Assembly: GCA_022494885.1 (NCBI GenBank)
Contig: JAGVSM010001688.1
Coordinates: 1 to 64,000 of the forward strand
From: Micrasema longulum
Taxonomy: Eukaryota; Arthropoda; Insecta; Trichoptera; Brachycentridae
Length of the DNA stretch: 64,000 nucleotides
Direction: 5' to 3'
A program made the translations under genes and the position numbers. The notes under the pieces are model-generated. The model ran no database searches. It was not told where the DNA came from and saw only the letters and a list, made by a program, of their open reading frames with translations. This document shows, in pieces, positions 1-11,560 of this stretch (its first letter is position 1; each line of letters begins with the position of its first letter).

Positions 1-290
1 GGAATCAATGAAATATTATCAGTAAAAAAAAAATTTAAAATTTTTGGGCCTATAAAATATGCATGTCTCTGTGCGAGCCTTGATTTGATTTGATTTTGAT
101 TTGAGCCCATTTTCATAAAACGCTTCAACAATTTTAACGCGTTGCTCAATTGTGTACCTCTCCATGGTTGAATTTGTCAAAGACTGAAACAAAAAAATGA
201 CAAATAAAGTTGGGCAAAAAGTTTGACGTTCAGGTGTGACTCGCAATCAACATCGTGCGTTATGGTTCGACCACCCTTTATATTATTGTA
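1..290 (-). mobile_element. Tc1/mariner-like transposon 5' end with N-terminal transposase fragment
   Basis: Reading leftwards from about 165, the frame starts MERYTIEQRVKIVEAFYENG, the typical N-terminus of insect transposases with a DUF4817-type helix-turn-helix. It then breaks into low-complexity sequence and a stop. The outer end around 222-285 (AAGGGTGGTCGAACCATAAC on the - strand) looks like a terminal repeat. The rest of the element is deleted or lies left of the window. Confidence 0.5.
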
Positions 291-381
291 CTTTTACTAT
301 TGTCTATTTTTTCTACATATGTATAATGTATATTGTCTTGAAAAATGCTCACATAAATAAATAATTAAAATAAATATGAAT

Positions 382-475
382 AGTCCCACCTGAAGCGCAA
401 GATACCCTGCACTAGGTGATATTGATGCCACGCGGCATTAGGTGCGAATAATGGAATTATGATGATAATGATACT
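382..475 (+). repeat. SINE tail remnant (family 2)
   Basis: The segment with GCATTAGGTGCGAATAATGG and a following GATGATAATGATACT resembles the 3' part of the SINE at 28682-28945 (ACCATTAGGTGCGGAAAGGG...GATGATG). No tRNA-like head remains. Confidence 0.45.
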
Positions 476-1034
476 GGTAAACAAAGTTATTAACAACTTT
501 TCTACTTTCTAAACGTGCTTCCATAATTTAAACTTTTGCTTTCCAACTACCGAACACTCTTGAATACGTAGTAGCTTGGCTTCTTATTCGAGTAGGTATA
601 CGTATACAAGTTCTTTCATAATACTTAAAATAGTTACGTGAAGTTTCAGAGTTGAAAAGTCTTAGAACTTCACGATAAACTTTCCTAAAATGGATTAGTT
701 TTTTTTCTTACCAAATATTTTTATTTATGTTTTCATTTAGTGAGATACGTTTCCTTCCTGCACTGTTTTTTTTTAACTCATAATATCATACGGACTATTT
801 CGTACTTCTCTCCCTGCATAAAATATGCAAATTACTCTAGTTTTCTTCATTGTTTTTAGTATTTATCTTTCTATTTTCATGCACCCATGGTATTTTAAGC
901 GTTATTCTGTAGCATTCTCTGTGATAGCTTGAATGAGAGTCCATTTTTCGACACCTTAGAGAAGTACTGAACATAGCATCGCACAATTCGATTACGTAGA
1001 TTGAGGTAAAAGTCTCTTTTACTGTTCTATGCAA

Positions 1035-1140
1035 GCTACTGACGTCACCGCGACCTATGAAGGTCTATTGTGACGGGTCCCCGTAAATATTAGTTCATGC
1101 CCTCCATGCTCAGGTCTTTAAAGAGCCTTTCTATTGTGTG
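1035..1140 (-). mobile_element. Jockey/R1-like LINE fragment
   Basis: The stretch from GCGACCTATGAAGGTCTATT to TCTTTAAAGAGCC matches, with substitutions, 60825-60925, which belongs to a longer LINE remnant ending at about 61160. No open frame is kept. Confidence 0.5.
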
Positions 1141-1655
1141 GACGGCTCTATTCTATTACCAAGGAAGTATCTCATTTTGAAAAACGTAATTTCTTGTCAT
1201 CATCTCTACTTTGGTACAAATTAATTTGTCAGCATGCGTCGCACTCCGAGTATAAACTCAAGTTGGTACATGATTACAACACCAGGTTTACTAGTATGGA
1301 AGGGCTAGCTGTTCCTAGATACTGCAATAAATATGGCAAAAGGCCACTGCAATACAGTATACCTAAAATATTTAATATGTTACCAAACAATATTAAAAAT
1401 ACTGAGTTAAATACAGGAGTTCGACGTTTGCTCAAATTATGGTTATTAGAAAAAAGTTTTTAGTGATAGTTTTTAATTTTTCAAAATGTAATCTGTAATT
1501 GTTTTTCAAGTAAAATTATTGTAATGTAGGTTAAGTGTAAATAATCAATGTAATTTATAAGAACCTGCTGACGAGTTGTATGTATGCAACTCAGCAGGAC
1601 TTTAATTTAAGAATATTTTGTAAATATTTTTGGAAAATAAATAAAAAATAAAAAA
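1134..1655 (+). mobile_element. 5'-truncated non-LTR retrotransposon, C-terminal ORF and 3' tail
   Basis: Frame 1134-1463 contains LKLVHDYNTRFTSMEGLAVP and KRPLQYSIPKIFNMLPNNIK, the conserved C-terminal segment after the reverse transcriptase of CR1/Jockey-type LINEs. It is followed by a short UTR and an A-rich AATAAATAAAAAATAAAA tail ending near 1655. The whole catalytic part is missing. Confidence 0.65.
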
Positions 1656-1884
1656 AATACATAGATCTCTATCCCAACGACTATTCTTAATTCTATGATC
1701 CTGATTATTTATTTAATCAACGGCAAATAAACATCAAAGATATTTTACTTTAACAAATTAGTTCAAAAATTATCAGCCATATTGAAAATTAAATAGACCA
1801 ACTGACAAAACTCAACTGCATGTTCTACATTATAAAATAATGTATTCCGCAAAAAGAAAAACCTTAATGCACCAAGGATGTGTA

Positions 1885-2320
1885 GAATGAACACTTAATT
1901 ATATCATACCCTTTTGGGGAGCAGGAAACAAAACAACAATACAAATATTACAAAGCCAACAAAACAAAATACTTACAAACACACATAATATAGACTACCT
2001 TACGCCAACCGTAGAACTCTATAAAAACGTAAAACACCTAGACAAAGGCAGCTTGAGAAAACTAGAAAAACTTAACCTAGCCCACAAAATAATGCCATCT
2101 CGCTGATAAGAGTAATTGACATACACAATCACGACACTACCACATACAAAGAGCCAAAACAAGAATAGGCTAATCCCGACTTAAAAACAATGGACTAAAA
2201 ATGTACAATGACTTACTGCACAGTATTAAAACAGCGACTATACAGAAATTAAAAAATGAACTATTTTTTTTTATAAAAACCAACAAACCTACCTGAAGAT
2301 ATATTAATATAAACCGCTAG
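1885..2320 (+). mobile_element. Degenerate LINE C-terminal remnant
   Basis: Broken frames read NYIIPFWGAGNKTTIQILQ, then TPTVELYKNVKHLDKGSLRK, resembling the segment downstream of the reverse transcriptase in non-LTR elements. Stops and frameshifts interrupt it. Confidence 0.5.
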
Positions 2321-2879
2321 GTTTCTTTATTAAATAATACATAATTTAGTTAATGCCATTCACTTTAATCTAATGACTTACGTAAGTATTTTATAAACTC
2401 TTTGTGTCTCTTTAAATAGTCTTAAAAAGGTCCCGAGCTCTTTTGAGTAAAATAAACTGATTCTTGATTTCAGGAAGTAAACAATATTTTAATATATTTG
2501 TATGAAAATATTGCGTGATTCTTGAATGCGACCCAATGTTCTCAGATTTTCGGGGGGTATTCAGGTTAATTCATCAAGATAAAGATTTAACTCTGAACAC
2601 GGCCTGTTGTGTTTCTCGGCCGATATGGCTGATTGCCGGCTTTCACATTCACAATGTTTCATTCACGTGTTTCGTAACAAAGTATTGATTTTTCCAGGAA
2701 TATGCGAATCCACGTGAAATGTAAACAAATAAATAACAATAATAATAGTAATGGCCGCGCTGTTTAGCACTTCAAGGTCTCCATGCTATTTAACAGTTTG
2801 CAATTTGCTGATTTAACCCTCTCAGTACCAGCGTCATTCCTCAGGTACACGAAGAAAAATAATAATATCTCAACTAATG

Positions 2880-3000
2880 TTAGTAAATATTAGTATATAA
2901 CCACCTACCGACTTTTTTAGTCTACCGCTTTCGAGACGTGCCCGTCTCTTTGTCAGGACACTCACTACACCAACATGCAAATACTAAAGCACACCTTCAC
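2880..3000 (-). repeat. Dispersed repeat copy A with hammerhead-like core
   Basis: About 120 bp shared with 3265-3400 (TAGTAAATATTAGTAT, CGAGACGTGCCCGTCT, GTCAGGACACTCACTACACC, AACATGCAAATACTAAA). On the - strand 2956-2929 reads CTGAC, then a 6-bp GAGACG/CGTCTC hairpin, then GAAA. Confidence 0.6.
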
Positions 3001-3261
3001 CATCACCGTAGTATATACATATAGTATTTCCAAAAGTACATAAATCACATGCAGATTTATAGAGAAGGCAACACCACCATGTCTAAACATGCACTAAGCT
3101 TAATTAAAAAATACTTCATGTTATATGAAAGAATTGGTAGGTAGTTGAGAGGGTTAATAAATATTTGGATATGAATTTTACTCAAGCTATAAAGACACTT
3201 ATACGAATGATATAAACTTCATTAGGACCGCTGAAAAGAGATACCTTAATATCATATTGTG

Positions 3262-3410
3262 TTTGGTGTTAGTAAATATTAGTATTTAACCACTTACCGA
3301 CTATTTATGTTTACCGATTTCGAGACGTACCCGTCTATTTGTCAGGACACTAACTACACCAACATGCAAATACTAAAATATACTATCACATTTACCGTCA
3401 CCACGCCGTA
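3262..3410 (-). repeat. Dispersed repeat copy B with hammerhead-like core
   Basis: Second copy of the 2880-3000 repeat in the same orientation, about 85% similar by eye. The hairpin is weakened by one change (TAGACG/CGTCTC), while the CTGAC and GAAA flanks are kept. Confidence 0.6.
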
Positions 3411-3419
3411 AAATATTTG

Positions 3420-4440
3420 GACGTACTCAAAAAATTGTTAAAATTTATTCAAACTATCGTGCGAGATCATTTTATGGTGTCCATTAGAAGCCGTTTAGCT
3501 AATGGCTCCAGTTTCATCCAATCGTTCATTCAGTAGTCTCTTTGAATCACTTATGTATCCATTAGAATTAAACCAAAGAGCATAAAACCAAGTATACCAA
3601 TGTACATATAAATCTTTTGTTTTCCACCAATTTCAAAAACTTTCGATTCCAAAAATATCCTTACGAAATATTTTAAAAATGGCAAAAAAAATATCTGGAG
3701 GAACTGGAATTAGAAGTGGTGTCAAGTGGAGTTGACTTTTTTTATTCTGATTATATAAACCTGATAAAATATCAGGTTTCCGGGTAAACGGGATTCTCTA
3801 ATTATTTATATGATAATTTCAAAGGTTATTGATACATTTTTCATATAATATTTTTTTACGATCCACTATCTTATTAAGTAGTATATTGTTGATATTGCTA
3901 ACTTAAAAATATTGTTTTAGATCACATGTTTTTTTCATATGAAAATGCATCATTTTTCCTCGAATATGGAAATATAACATACTACGGTTACTGATAAAAA
4001 TATAAGGAATGGATTTGAAATAATTAATTGTATTTTCAAAATCAATATGGATATTGTGAAGAAATGTTTTCATACATGTTTTTTTTTAAATACGCCACTA
4101 GAAAAACGCAACATGTTTGGCCTTGACAGCTGTAACGTCAAGATTTGTTACAATGTTCTAAAAAAAATTGAATGGCAGGAACAAATAAACATGAGTCGTG
4201 ACGTATTAGGGGCGTGGCTAAAGGAATGACCGTTTTTATGGGAATTCAAAATTACAAATTTAAAAATATTATTTATGCTACTAATAATTAGCAAAACAAT
4301 ATTTTTTACTAGACCGTATTTCATAGACCTTTATTGCCTTAAAAATGTTTTAAAAACTGATATTTCCCTATTATGCGTCAATGCTGTTTGCGTTGTGTTA
4401 TCGTGATTATAAAGATATATATTTATACAACCATGTTTCA
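3420..4440. other. AT-rich interval without recognisable gene
   Basis: No conserved frame, repeat family or RNA recognised. The short frame at 4047-4229 has no similarity I know. Confidence 0.5.
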
Positions 4441-4449
4441 ACATGAGCG

Positions 4450-5420
4450 CTATGTCATAACGCTACATCATTCAAAAATGACACGTGCGTCTTGTGTGAG
4501 CGCTCGATGCGTACTGCGACCGCGCGATTATGTGGCCCGTCACTCGCGCTCATATTGCCGGTCCTTTGACTCGCGTTCAAAAAACCGACAAAATAGGGAG
4601 CGGTGGGCACGACGAAGAGCATGACGTGCGGCATGACGAGTAATGTTGCCACACTACGTCTCTGCCTCCTTTCCTCGCTACTTCCCATGCCACTCGTTGA
4701 GTGTGTGGCAGGCCCATAACACAACGTTTGCGGAGGGATTTTTTAGCAAGGGCTTTAAAGAGTTAAACACGTTTTTTTTATTATCTTCTGTTTTAAATGA
4801 AACTATAGACCATCGCGTTTATTATTGCAAAGCTGAACGACGCCGACGCGACGAATTGGCGATTTCACACGTCCCTTGAACTCCATATAATTTTGCGTCC
4901 GCGAAGCAGTGTTTGCAATATTTTAATACATTATCTCCTCAACTTTTAATTAACGATGAGTTTTTCCTTATGTTTATGCAGTACGTCATGCTGTACCTGT
5001 AGTATTGATATTCTGATTTGAAACTACCTGGGAATCAGTTTTCGATAAGATAAGTCGCCGCAATGAGTCTCTTATCGGCGGCGTTCATTAATCTATGTTT
5101 ACCGGCCGATAACGGTACGCGTAGTAAACGCAGTATCTAGTAAATAACTACGTGTGGATTTCATACTGCTGATGCCCGCGGGAGTCGGGCAGTGGTCGCG
5201 ATGGACCTGTCGTACGATCACACGTGTTGTGTTGAGAATTATCGGGACCGCACGTCGCTGTGCGTCACTTAAATACGGTCGCGGTCTTGCAAACGTTGAC
5301 ACAGGCATGGAATTAGGATGCACAAGTGTATGTGAGTGTTTTCGGGTTGCTACTGTTCTATTAGCGTGTATTTGCTTTTTGTGTATACATATTGTACACA
5401 TGTTAATATGCTTGTATTCA
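4450..5420. other. CpG-rich segment, possible promoter or upstream 5' exon region
   Basis: In contrast to its flanks, this kilobase is rich in CpG (CGACCGCGCGATTATG, CTTATCGGCGGCG, GCCCGCGGGAGTCGGG). It has several GATA-type sites (GATAAGATAA at about 5045, TTATCGG at about 5073, CCGATAACGG at about 5105). Overlapping frames on both strands look like by-products of base composition. Unmethylated or recently acquired DNA could look like this. It lies 10 kb upstream of the first flippase exon, on the side where the missing first exon is expected. Confidence 0.3.
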
Positions 5421-6251
5421 GTATTTTTTACGACGAATTCACACGCTTTTAGTCAATCGCTGTGACTAATGCTTTTACTTTGGTATGCCTACGTGTACGT
5501 AGTTTATTAGGCTTTTAATTTAGAGTGTAGGACTAGGTTGTTGCCACGCCCTATGGTATCTTTATAGGCCACGTTTTTTTGTAGTTTATTTCTTCATGGT
5601 AGGAACGATGTGAATGACCTGCAAAACGATGCTCCCGATTTTAAATGCAATACTGTTAGAGTTGCATTATATGTTGTATTGGATTTTATATAGGAACTGA
5701 TAGATTCTCAAGTATTACGCTATACCACAATCCTTAGCTTGTTTAATTTATCCTTAGTGTTTAAGTAGAATATTCTATTGTAATTTGGCTAATGTGATTT
5801 TTCTAATAAATAAATAAACATAAAATGATGACATTGCTTTCTCCGGTCGTCGCACTATTTCAGGTGAAATGTTTTAGCACGTGTGTGTCATCAATTATGG
5901 ACTATGAATCCTTTATCGGTACGCATATCATCTTTATTTTAAATGAAATCTACATCTTACTTTAAAATTGAATTTACTCCTGATGTTATTTGGCATATAT
6001 CCAAGTTAATTATTCAGAATTATATGTATTTTTTAAATCTGGTAAATAGTTTCATAATGTACAATATTATAATAAAATAATAATAATATTATTCTATGAT
6101 ATCAATATTGATCATCCTTATGAGGATGGATTGCAAAAGAAAATGTCAATTTTAAAATTTAAGGTAGATCTTTTGTTATTTTTTGTCTTTATTGAATTTT
6201 TCTAAGAAATTAAGATATCCGTTTTTGTTATGATAAGCTTTTATGATTATT

Positions 6252-6425
6252 TTTTGCACAACAAGCCAGGAGGTCCAATTACAACACGAAAGTGGTGAAT
6301 TACGACACAGAAAACCCAGGCTTGAGAAAAATCATATTTTAATTTTTGTGTTCTCACCGGGAAACGAACCTGGAATCTTCCGTGCTTAAGTCAAGTATCT
6401 TAACCATTACACCACGGAGGCCGCC
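6252..6425 (-). repeat. tRNA-derived SINE, family 1
   Basis: Reverse complement of the family copy at 44298. The tRNA-like head GGCGGCCTCCGTGGTGTAAT, a degenerate B box (GGTTCGTTTCCCGG) and the tail ending in AGGCCTCC-like sequence and TTGTGCAAAAAA are present. Confidence 0.8.
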
Positions 6426-6959
6426 AATGTGTTTATTGTGTCTGTTTTCTTTTAAATCTTAAGCACAAACATGGATGCACAATGTTTATTCTAAAAATTC
6501 CGTTTTCCGAACTAAACGTAGGCAGATGGCGGAGGGGGTTGTAATACCATACAATCTTTTTGCACATTTAAAGTTTTTCCACACGCAAATATGTTCTCAC
6601 GCATGACTTTTTAGTATTTTTGCACGTCCGCTTTTGTATGTATTTTATACCTCTAGGTCTTACATATTATGTGCCTTGCCTTTAATATGTCGTTAACCTT
6701 CATTTAACCGTCCATTTACCTTTATAGCTAAATTGTTGCCTTTCGAAGTACCCTCGTTAATCCTTATCGTAGGCTTGCATTTTATGCGTAGTTTATCTTC
6801 CTGCGTTGTGTAGGTACAAATAGAAGTTCGTTTACTTCGATTTTTATTTTTATGTAGCTTTTTTACGGTGATTTTCTTTTCTTTGAAAACCTTATCTTGT
6901 ATAAATAAATAAATACAGATAAAATGTAGATATAAATTTAAATTAGCTGTCGCTTTTAT

Positions 6960-8600
6960 CCTCCACGTTGCACATGGTGCTAATTGGTACTAATTCTCTT
7001 GGACCAGATTTTATTCCGACATTCTTCCTAAAAGGTTGTGTGGAACTGATCAAAAAACCACTCTGTTTTTGTATAATCTTTCTTCGAATACGGGGGTCTT
7101 CCCAGAAACATGGAAGACGTCAAAAGTAACACCTATACATAAGAGTGGATCTAAGTCATCAGTAGAAAATTACAGACCTGTAGCTGTTCTTTCTGCACCA
7201 GCGAAGGTATTTGAAATTATCATATGTAGAATCGTCACTTCCCTAGTAGAGCCATTTATTATTGATGAACAACTTGGGTTTAGGAAAGGCCGCTCGGTTG
7301 AAACCAATCTGATGGTTTTTACGAACTACGTCACGGAAGGTCTGGATGCAGGACATCGGGTAGACTGTTTATATAATGACTTCGCCAAGGCCTTTGATAC
7401 TGTCGACCATGATGTCATATTAAATAAGCTGTATGAGATCGGTTTCTCGGATGGTATGTTAAAATTAATGGCTAGCAACCTCCAAAACAGAAACCAATAC
7501 GTCTCCTACTGTCTATTCGCGTCAGAGTGTTTCCATACTTTCTCGGGTGTCCCGCAAGACTCTAACCTGGGTCCATTGTTGTTCTCAATTTTCATTAATA
7601 ATATTAAAAATGTAATTTTGAACTCGCGTTTTCTGTTGTTTGCGGATGACTTAAAACTATTCTTAAAGGTGACAACTTCTGACGATTTTCGTCTTCTCCA
7701 AGCGGATATATCTAATATATCTGAATGGGGAAGGCGAAACAAACTTAGGTTTAATGTTTCCAAGTGTTCGGTCACGTCCTTCACTAGGGCCCAAAAAACT
7801 CTTTTTTTTCGCTACAAAATGAATGACCAGAATCTGATACGAACATCGAATGTTAAGGATCTGGGCGTTAGATTTGTGAGCACTCTGACATTTCATGAAC
7901 ACATAGAGACAATCAGTGGTAATGCATTAAAGATGTTAGGATTTGTTCTGCGTACTGCCAGGGTTTTCGAAAATACCCGCGTACTGAGAACTCTTTACAA
8001 CTCCTTGGCGCGAAGTAGACTCGAGCGTGGCTCGATTATTTGGGGGCCACATGACCTGTACTCTCTTATGATAGAGAAAATGAAGTACTCTCTTATGATA
8101 GAGAAAATCCAAAAAAAGTTTCTGAGATATCTGCATGAGAGAATGCGGGTATTATACCCTTGGCTCTACCCGACTGAGTTTCTCCAGGGTATGCTTGGCT
8201 ACAACAGTTTAGAGACTAGAAGGATTGTGTATTTGACTACACATTTTTATCGATTGTTCGCGGTATGATCGATAATTCTGAGATTCTGATGAGCATTGGT
8301 TTGTATGTTCTTGATAATTACCTAAGACAGCGTCAGCATAGATTGTTTCATATTCCAATATACAGGACCAACCTGCCTATGGTTATGCCTGTTGGAAGGG
8401 CTACCGCTATGTTGAACAACATTGCTCTGGATATTGATCTGTTTCATGTATACGAAGGGGTTTTCCAGAGCAGGATTCTCCTACTACTTTGACATGAGTC
8501 TCTTTCATGTATTTTTTTCTTTTTTATAATATGTACGTATTGAATACATGTTTGTAATGTATATGTTATATTTAAAATAAATAAATTGAATTGTTTTTTT
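6960..8600 (+). mobile_element. CR1/Jockey-like LINE, 5'-truncated, reverse transcriptase pseudogene
   Basis: A 5' piece (NSLGPDFIPTFFLKGCVEL) is joined by a frameshift near 7065 to the long frame 7036-8268. That frame carries the reverse transcriptase motifs: NYRPVAVLS, QLGFRKGRS, YNDFAKAFDTVDH, the catalytic FADD at about 7637, and SRLERGSIIWGP. The usual PQGS before the catalytic site is PQDS. A 27-bp tandem duplication (YSLMIEKMK/YSLMIEKIQ) lies at 8058-8110. A second frameshift near 8262 leads to 8265-8492 (RTNLPMVMPVGRAT...). The 3' tail ends AAATAAATAAATTGAATTG. The endonuclease domain is absent. Confidence 0.85.
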
Positions 8601-9149
8601 TTTTTAATTAGTCATCAGTTCCAATTACTCACCTGTTATAAAAATAAATCGTTACAAAGTAAATCTCCATTGATTAACTAAACATTTTTTTTTGAAAATT
8701 TAACCCTTTGGTAGGCAAATATTTGTTAAATAGTTTTGATGTAGGGGATCGTAAATCAGTGCGCAATATTGTGTGTTATTAGTGACTAGAGATGTAAAGT
8801 GGTAAATGAACACATTTTGAGTAAAATACCGTAAAATACCGTAATTTACGGTAAAATATATCATTTTGGATGAAAAACGATTATGACGTATTAATTTTTA
8901 CTTTTCAAAGATATAACTAATACCAGTGCTTTGTCTTAAAACATGTTACAAGACAGTAAAAATCAGGTTTAGACCTATCCAGTGGTAGCTGATTTTTACT
9001 TATAGTTTGACTGCGAGGTTGGTCGCACTTTTTTGATAAAAAATGTTATGATGTTTTGAAACATAACAGCATCCGTGGATGTATGTTCCTTAGTAAGAAT
9101 AATATAACTACGTATTTTCTTTATATAAAATCGCTATAATAAATTTATA

Positions 9150-9790
9150 AGCCGACCGGTTTCAAAAAAGGACCTAATAATAATTTTGGGAAGGATCAGA
9201 AGATTTATTGATAAGGACTCTTGCAAAACTATTTACAAAGCAATTATTGAACCACACGTTAACTACTGTAGTAGCATTTTATTTTTATCAAACAAAGAAA
9301 ACATAGATAAACTAACTGTATTACAAAATAAAGCCTTTAGAATCATTTTGAAAAAAACAGATACACGAGGGTAAAGTCGATGGTAAATGAAATGAAATTA
9401 TCAACATATAAATAAAGAATATTTTACAATACAATGATATTTGTTCATAAAATTATAAACTCTAATAAAAAACAGAATTTTGGAAAAAAATTGATCGGAA
9501 CCAGCATGAACACGATCACAATACTAGAGAAAAGAACAAAATTAGAATTCCATTTAGGAAAAAGGCAAAGTCACAAAATTCAATTTTATTTAAAGCAAAT
9601 TAAAAGTATTACGAAACGGAAAAAAATATTAATGAAGAAAAAAACATATCAAAATTTAAAATAATGGTCAAGACATATGTGATAAACAATTTATAAATGA
9701 AATATATTTGCAATGTTATTATTAGAACACACATAACAATATGTATGATATGTGTGCCCTACTTTAAGATTTAAATAAATAAATAATCAA
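9150..9790 (+). mobile_element. 5'-truncated LINE remnant
   Basis: Frame 9186-9374 reads IYKAIIEPHVNYCSSILF and KLTVLQNKAFRIILK, typical of the segment after the reverse transcriptase of CR1-like LINEs. Frame 9434-9664 is the degraded C-terminus. The element ends in AATAAATAAATAAT. Confidence 0.65.
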
Positions 9791-10017
9791 CCTTTTTAAA
9801 GTTGGACCTCCCCTTCGTATGCTTTGTGCATCTCAGTTGTATTTTAAATAATAGTCTGACAGAATAATGTAGGATAACAACTTTTTAAAAAATAAATGCG
9901 TCTTCTTGCTCGCAATGTGTAAAAACGACAGTTAATTTCAGTTTCCACACTTTCCTTTGACTGCTAAATTTGTACGAAAACTGTACGTTAGATAAAACAA
10001 GCAAAAAGTCTCCATGT

Positions 10018-10452
10018 AAAATGAGGAAGTTCAGTGCCATGGGAAATTGGATATAAACAATGTTTTCTGACACGCGGTAAAAATTGCATTTAATTGTTTG
10101 TTGGACTTTTTCGAAAATGCATGAAAAAAACATTCGAATTGAAGTATTTTGAATGACGCCACAAGTTCTCGTCGATCAACCAATCCATTACAGCGTTGTC
10201 ATGTATTGTGATAGATTTTCGGTTTCTGGGAAGTAATTATTTTCTACGTTTAGCATATTTTGACGGCTACGGGGTTCTATTTTCAAATGTTAGGACAACT
10301 CATCGATGAGAACTAGTTACGTCATGGGCGGAGTAATTACAAAACTTTACAAAATCATAGCGACGAGGATAAGATACATATATATTTTTTTGCTTCATTT
10401 TGATAGTCTATTAACAAATATATATTTTTGTAACCAATGAACTTCCTCGCTA
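10018..10452 (+). mobile_element. MITE family A, copy 1
   Basis: Left terminus ATGAGGAAGTTCAGTGCCAT; right terminus carries the inverted GAACTTCCTC (CCAATGAACTTCCTCGC). The interior shares TTGGATATAAACAATGTTTT, CGCGGTAAAAATTGCATTTA and GATTTTCGGTTTCTGGG with copies at 12682, 42878 and 52545. Confidence 0.75.
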
Positions 10453-11369
10453 CCGCCATTTTATTTATTTATTTTATTATATTGGGTAAACAAACAGTAT
10501 GTACAAAACATATTGATAATTTCATTGAATATTAGTGGCACCCATGCACGCACCAAAAAAATTGTTTACACTTAAAACAATAATTTAAATTGTGTTAAAT
10601 ATAACAAATGTTAAATATAAATGAAAATAAAATACATAATAATCCAATTAATTGAATATCTGCTTCTCTCAATATTTCTATTACTTTTGACTTAAATTTA
10701 TATTTATTGCCATGAAAAATATCGCCCTAGTAAATCTATTGTTATTTTGCTCGCATTTTCTAGGTATTGTAGATTGTTTTAAATAGTTCGTCATTTATAT
10801 AAATGACCGTAAAATACCGGTATTTTACAACCCATTTTGGCAATTTTGCGTAATTTTACATCCCTATAAAGTGGCCAGCTAATGAATATCGTAACCCTAA
10901 ATAGCGGTATCGATTTTTTATTTTATTTTACATGAATTTATAACTCTACCCGTATCTACCTACTTACACGTGCGTACAGACACCCTTCAAAATTTCGTTC
11001 ACATGTGCAAATTTGGTTGAAAACCCATCGTTTTCAACTGTTGACAACATTTATTTTAATAAACATAAACAGAGATATTCAGGGAATTCAAAAGGGTAGG
11101 GGCGACGTGTTGACCTACGTCCGTGCATCCACCCCGCTTTTGCTTTAGTCCGCATGTTTCTAATTATTATAAATTATTTAGTTAAATATACTTTCTCTAT
11201 TTGCTTCTGACAGTCTCCAGGGCTCCGATTACAATGTATCTTCGACTGTATATAAAGAAAAACCTATATGTGTGTACGATAATGAGTATATTTGCATGAA
11301 CATGTACAGTGTCTTCGTCGGTAACTTATAATTGAACACGTTTTGAAGAAAAATTGTATGCATAGAATC

Positions 11370-11560
11370 GGGTTGTGGTCCTGTGGCTAGTGTCTCGGAC
11401 TCACGGACCAAAGGTCTGTGGTTCGAATCCCACTTTACCCCAACTTGATTCCCATTTTCTAATAGTGAGTTATTTACAACTCGTTGAAAATGGCCCTCAA
11501 AATTAAATATTTGGGTAAATCATAAGAACGCAAATATTTCTTTTTTTTTTAAAAAAAAAA
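11370..11560 (+). repeat. tRNA-derived SINE, family 3
   Basis: Head GGGTTGTGGTCCTGTGGCTA, B box GGTTCGAATCC at about 11422, then the family body (TTCCCATTTTCTAATAGTGA, AACTCGTTGAAAATGGCC, ATATTTGGGTAAATCATAAG) and a poly(T)/poly(A) end. Confidence 0.8.

Larger units (their letters stand above)
8788..10866. mobile_element. hAT-like TIR element with nested insertions
   Basis: The left end TAGAGATGTAAAGTGG... with GTAAAATACCGTAAAATACC is matched in inverted form at 10795-10866 (GACCGTAAAATACCGG... ending TTTTACATCCCTA). TAGGGATGTAAA is a common end of hAT-type elements. The 2.1-kb interior holds a LINE remnant (9150-9790) and a MITE (10018-10452). I could not confirm an 8-bp target duplication. 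Confidence 0.5.

Noticed and set aside
5154..5465. 103-codon frame in the CpG-rich region
   Set aside because: No recognisable domain, and an equally long frame on the opposite strand; explained by low stop density in GC-rich DNA.
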